Program-made: the position numbers and the translations under genes | Part shown: positions 60,501 to 64,000 of the stretch, piece after piece | Numbering within the stretch: the stretch's first letter is position 1 | How the letters are laid out: each line of letters opens with the position of its first letter | The notes under the pieces: model-generated | What the model saw: only the letters and a program-made list of their open reading frames with translations | Told to the model about the DNA's origin: nothing | Database searches by the model: none | NCBI GenBank assembly: GCA_949126835.1 | Contig: OX421503.1 | Span: 4,861,457 to 4,925,456, forward strand | Direction of reading: 5' to 3' | DNA from: Anisus vortex | Taxonomy: Eukaryota; Mollusca; Gastropoda; Planorbidae | Length of the DNA stretch: 64,000 nt

Positions 60501-63252
60501 TACGCTTCTTCAATTTACCTGAAACATATATAAATATACTTATTAAAACTGTATTTAATGAATTCTATTGAAGCATGAGTATATATTCAAGTGGCTGAAA
60601 TGTTGGAGGAGTTGTTAAGAGTTAATAATTTTGTATGCCTTGATTATATCATAATTAGGCATACCTATAGATTTCCAAAATTCAATTCTTTTATACTAAT
60701 AAACTATTACAATAACTTTACAAAAAATAAAAAATTTTATATAGTCTAGGGCTAACCTTGGTAAAAATAAAAATTAACTTTAATACTAGACTATATATTT
60801 TTTTGCCGTTTTACTCAGTTTAATTTTTATTGTATGCTACAAAACATATTTATAAAACAAATATAATAAAATATATACAAAATCACTTTCTTTGAGTTTT
60901 GTTTTACTTATATTTACTATTTATGTGTCTTTGTATCATATATATATAATGCTGAAAAAGAGGGTGCATAAAAGTAATAATACCTAGGTCAATAAGGGTC
61001 AATTGTGGCACAATGCAGGCAAAACCACATCATGCCAATTATAAACAACCGCCATTGGCCTGGCATCTATACGAAATGAAAGCCGGTAAGGGGCAAAATA
61101 TCAATTACGGCCCAATGCAGACAAATACCCTGATCGCGCCAGCATTATACTGCACGCACATTGGCCCATATATAAGTACATGTATCCTATCCAGCAGAGG
61201 GACATAATCTGACCAAGCGGTGCCAATTAGCACAATGGAACTGCTTTGATTGTGCCGCCATGCGGGGAACTGCTGGCAACCTAATAGGTATGGATTATGG
61301 CAAAGGGGGAAAACTCTAACTGACCCAGAATGGGGCTGATGCCAGAATGGGGCTGATGCCAGCATGTTTATAGGGCCCGTTTTATGGTTTAAGTCTAGCC
61401 TTGTATTTGATTTTTTTTTTTTTTTCAAGTCTGATTCAAGAAACCCTTTCCATCTATGAGATTTCACATGAGAGCCTGAGTTAGTCCTTACAAGAAGAAT
61501 AAGAAAAGTTCTTTTTGTTATTTATCTCGAGGACTCTCTGAGAATCCCATTAGAATATTGTTTCTTTTTTCACTTTTAAGTTTATTTTACTATGCAGGGC
61601 TTAAATATTCATGAAAATATGAATAACTTACTATCAATGCTTGAAACTTTTGATTTAGGATTATTGGTGCCAGATGTTTCATTTACCTTTGCAGCTAAGA
61701 CATCAAAAACATGAAGAGTTAGCAATATTAAGTATTTAAAGACATGTATGTTTCTCTACAGACTTCCGGCACATTATATCTATCTACATAAAACAAGATT
61801 ATTTATTTATGGGAACAAAAACACATAATGGCTTTTTTCTATCTAGTAATAGACAATATGTCAAACCATTTTAGTCTAGTAAAGTCACATTTACCGGTTT
61901 ACCTCGGTGGCCAAGTGGATTGTGTAGCTGCAAGTACTTTATATGTGCTTGCATCCTATTCATAAACAAATGTTATACAGTTGTCTGGCTCAGTTAAGAA
62001 GACTCTGTGTGTGGAGTTTATGCCAGGGATACCCCCCCCCCCCTTCTCACCAAAACAATAATTAAAGAATAATACTGTGTAACATTAAAATTATATGTTA
62101 CAGGGTGCTAAAGCTATGTCATCTTAGGAAAGTCTTGAAGAGAATTATTATATTGTCACTTACATTGTGCAGCATCTTTGGAAACTTTTACAACTGTTAC
62201 AAGTGGAACAATTGTTCTAGGTTGATCTTGATGGTCATGTGAAAGAAGAATATAAACGAATTTTTCACACGATTATTGACATGGCATTTATATAGCACAA
62301 AATAACTATCCCCCCAACTTCCTCTAAACATTTTCATGCTAGTGAATTATTTTTTTTTACCTTACAAACCAATAAGTTAAAATACAAGGAAAATGCTGCA
62401 TGAAGAAAAAGACTTACTTTTAGAAACAATCTGTGCAGATTCCGGTTTTATGGACACCCCTCCACTCTGACTTTTACATTTAGATGTTCCTTAACAGTGA
62501 CGAAGATTAAATTAAATTTTCAAAAACGATGTGGCTATGTATACTGTAGAACTTTAGTCTCTAAACTAATAAGGAAAAGTGAATATTGCTATCTTATCGT
62601 ACGTGTAAGGGCATTTTACTGATTCAATATTTTAATAATGTGTTTAACGATCAATATTAATCATTAAATATGAGTTTTTGGTCAGTTGTTTGGGTGGTGA
62701 ACCGTCCTGAAAAGTCTTGAGAATGACTTACTTTTATTAGAAAAAGTCACTAAAGTCTCTTGAGCTTTTTTTTCTGTACAAAAAGAAGAAAGACCAATAT
62801 CTAAAATGATTCACAAAAATACATTCAGAGTTTGACTGTATATATGTATTTGGGTTAACTATCAGCTTTGCTCAGTGGGTCTCTGAGGCCAAACAGATCT
62901 GTTGAAGGGGAGACCTCTATGGTTCTTATGATTAAAATGTTTTATATGTTATAGTGCAGTGGTTGGCAACCTATGGCCAAGTCTGGCATGCCGAGCGATT
63001 CTTATTGGCACGCAGAACGCTCCCAAAGAGGCATTTCATGTCTTTTCTACAATAAATAAAGTGCTAATGCAGGATGGCTTTAGCTGTTGGCATGCTGAAA
63101 GATCTAGAAATCCCACTTTGGTACACTAGTATCAAAAGGATGCCGACCCTTAGCATAGTTATTATGTGAAAAAATTGCATACTCTAAAAACAACGACTTA
63201 CTAAATGGAGGCAGAAGCGGAGCTGTTAATGAAGTTTCTTTGGCTTTTTTTT
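51579..63252 (-). CDS. Gene D: 3' part of a micro-exon gene, cytoplasmic-tail-like product
   Basis: Not recognised by name. At least 14 tiny exons with AG/GT borders: 63252-63202, 62773-62732, 62226-62164, 61694-61632, 60518-60483, 59424-59377, 59088-59035, 57706-57635, 56042-55995, 55264-55205, 55077-55030, 53907-53848, 53052-53005 and the last, 51634-51579, with stop TGA at 51581-51579. Internal lengths are 36-72 bases, all multiples of three, and all internal exons are phase 1-1. Products are short polar segments, e.g. KKAQETLVTFSNK, KLKKRRSKSYG, KQPSDASQAQDRAQYYE, VDPKKAAHKTIANSEIPSQ, PKDRYSKMSVQSPTS, and the C-terminus TPSVKIEEEQRESEEKK. No folded domain or membrane segment is visible; the N-terminal part lies beyond 64000. 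Tyrosine motifs (YENM across exons 59035/57706, YSKM, YGDL) suggest a signalling tail of a receptor, which is inference. Confidence 0.85.
51745..52922. repeat. Minisatellite, about 40 copies of a 28-base unit
   Basis: Unit CTCTCTCTCACTCAATATATACAACACA with length variants from CT-dinucleotide gain and loss, becoming CAACATATACAAC and CAAAATATACAAC toward the right end (52520-52830). The consensus unit has no stop in any plus-strand frame, which creates a spurious 470-codon frame (51657-53069). Sits in the last intron of gene D. Confidence 0.98.
53158..53235 (+). mobile_element. tRNA-derived SINE (family 1), tail fragment
   Basis: TGTGCTGGCCACACAATTCT, ATGCAGTGGAAACTGGTGAA and a weak TTTAATT end; about 80 bases. 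Confidence 0.7.
54727..55012 (+). mobile_element. tRNA-derived SINE (family 1), full length
   Basis: Complete head and body: A box GGTGGCCAAGCAGCAGCGCA, B box GGGTTTGAATCCTGG, GGGTGTCCCTGCGTCTACC, TGTGCTGGCCACACAATCAC, ending GGTCAGACAGTATACTTTAC with repeated TTTAC. It ends 17 bases before gene D exon 55030-55077 on the far side of its donor. Confidence 0.93.
56388..57568. mobile_element. hAT element, 1.18 kb, decayed
   Basis: Ends TAGAGTCGGCAACCGATG and ACTCGGCCGACCCCTG. Flanking 8-mers GTTTAGTC and GTTTAGTG (one mismatch). Subterminal CGCGTGCCAGACTTGG and GGCACGCTGAATG blocks resemble those of the 21035 element. No transposase frame. In the intron between exons 57635 and 56042 of gene D. 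Confidence 0.8.
58770..58793 (-). CDS. Candidate 24-base micro-exon of gene D
   Basis: AG|AT...G|GTATGT borders with a T-rich tract before the AG; 24 bases, phase 1-1, encoding LHHKNHK. It fits the array rule exactly and lies between exons 59035 and 57706. Shortness makes chance occurrence possible. Confidence 0.5.
59518..59615 (+). mobile_element. tRNA-derived SINE (family 1), tail fragment
   Basis: GTATTGTGCTGGCCACACAA followed by a degenerate CACCAGC...GGTCTACTTTT end. Confidence 0.6.
59873..60118 (-). mobile_element. tRNA-derived SINE (family 1), near full length
   Basis: Starts AAAGTACCTTTCGGACCAAA (SINE end), CACCAATTTCTGTGGCCACG, GGTACCCATCAG, GACAGGATTGGAACCCAGAA (B box), CGTGCTTCTGCTTGTCCACT (A box). 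Inserted in the intron upstream of gene D exon 59424. Confidence 0.92.
60128..60385 (-). mobile_element. tRNA-derived SINE (family 1), second copy in same orientation
   Basis: AATCCCATCAGACCAAATTG, GGGGATTGTGTGGCCAGC, ACCCATCAGTCCTGGCTAGA, CACCAGGATTTGAGCCCAGG (B box). Only about 10 bases separate it from the preceding SINE. Confidence 0.9.
60985..61400. other. Unidentified GC-richer repeat-like segment
   Basis: Several copies of CAATGC-type and GGC(C/A)CAAT motifs (GGCACAATGCAGGCAAA, GGCCCAATGCAGACAAA). TATATAAG lies at 61173, and GGGGCTGATGCCAGAAT is tandemly doubled at 61333-61365. Probably a decayed mobile element in the intron upstream of gene D exon 60518. Confidence 0.4.
62957..63152. 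mobile_element. hAT MITE, about 196 bases
   Basis: CAGTGGTTGGCAACCTATGG start and AAAAGGATGCCGACCCTTA end, GTCTGGCATGCCGAGCG and GTTGGCATGCTGAAAG near the ends; related to the 21035 and 56388 elements. Target duplication not clear. In a gene D intron. Confidence 0.8.
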
Positions 63253-64000
63253 CTAAAGATATATCATGAGCATAGACCAATGATTAAATGTGACACAAAA
63301 ATACATTCAAATTTAAAGACCAATCAAAGAAGAATTTCTAAAAAATGAGCTCATAGTTGATTTTGGTAATGAATAGTATTAAAACTAGTTGTTCCAATTT
63401 TGAGCTTACAGAAAAAAAGGTCATTGTAAATTAAAAAGAAAAAATTTCAACAAGTCCAAAGTGACAAGATTTTAAATTGCTAAGGTAAGCAATCCTAAGA
63501 GGCCCATTCCGAAGTGATCTAATACAGGGGAACAAAGTAAATAATTAACCGTTTATTAAGACAATAAGAACCGGGCTCAGATTCAAAACAGGTGGCAATA
63601 TGAAGTGACGTCCCTTTGTTGCCCTTGTTGTCGAATGGCTACGCGATTTGGATTTTTTCCACCAAATAAAACACACGATTGATAAGTGCCAATATTAAAC
63701 TGATTACTTGAGAGTAATGTTTAATATTCTGTAAGAATGATTTTTATTAGCATTCGGATACTGAATGAACATATTAAAATAATTTACATATTTGAAATGA
63801 AAACCTATTCAATTGTTCATTACGTTAACAATTAGCTCAATGGTTCAGATAAAGTGTGCCACGTCTCATATTAAGGCTGAGACCTCTTTACAGGGGAGAA
63901 CTAGTTTAATGCAAAGCCTTTTATGATTTTTTCATCGTTTATCAATTACATGAGTTAAAACGTAACATCTAAAGAAGGGCAACTTAGAAAAACTACTTCA
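63253..64000. other. Intron of gene D running off the window
   Basis: No further micro-exon with good borders found. AT-rich sequence without a recognisable repeat. Confidence 0.45.

Noticed and set aside
61900..61945. tRNA-like CCTCGGTGGCCAAGTGG
   Set aside because: No B box at the proper distance and no cloverleaf; possibly a SINE head fragment, too short to call.

Overview
The window is AT-rich, intron-rich and packed with transposons. It looks like animal nuclear DNA, and I infer a mollusc, probably a heterobranch snail. That taxonomic call rests on overall character (small phase-coded exons, SINE, LINE and hAT debris, ENPP6-like genes); no single diagnostic sequence fixes it. Most long open frames are chance or transposon frames. 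The real genes are split into exons of 24-166 bases and had to be assembled from splice sites and reading phase.

Region 1-27 kb holds two tandem minus-strand genes of the ectonucleotide pyrophosphatase/phosphodiesterase family, closest to ENPP6 (choline-specific glycerophosphodiesterase). Gene A (9158 down to 1604) has eight visible exons; its last exon is off the left edge or lost. Gene B (27106 down to 17096) is complete in nine exons, 403 codons, with signal peptide, Ser nucleophile and all metal ligands. Exon sizes and phases are identical in the two genes. The space between them (9.2-17.1 kb) is filled with hAT elements, LINE ends, SINEs and Helitron-like repeats.

Region 21.1-43.7 kb is an 11.3-kb near-perfect tandem duplication. 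It copied the gene B upstream region and exons 1-5 but not exons 6-9. The breakpoints fall inside a hAT element (left) and a tRNA-derived SINE (right), joined at a 3-base GCG microhomology. Unit 2 contains a 28-base templated palindrome absent from unit 1, a template-switch scar. The result is a second promoter plus 5' half-gene (called C) upstream of B.

Region 43.9-51.5 kb shows no gene I can support: AT-rich sequence, LINE and hAT remnants, and a retroposed element with a U2-snRNA-like head.

Region 51.5-63.3 kb is the 3' part of a second kind of gene (D, minus strand): at least 14 and probably 15 tiny exons of 24-72 bases. All are phase 1-1 and multiples of three (the last ends in a stop), and they encode a low-complexity Lys/Ser/Pro/Glu-rich tail with several YxxM, YxN and YxxL tyrosine motifs. 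This micro-exon array, which could be spliced in any combination without a frame break, is the most unusual thing in the window. Its intron 3'-most carries a 1.17-kb minisatellite.
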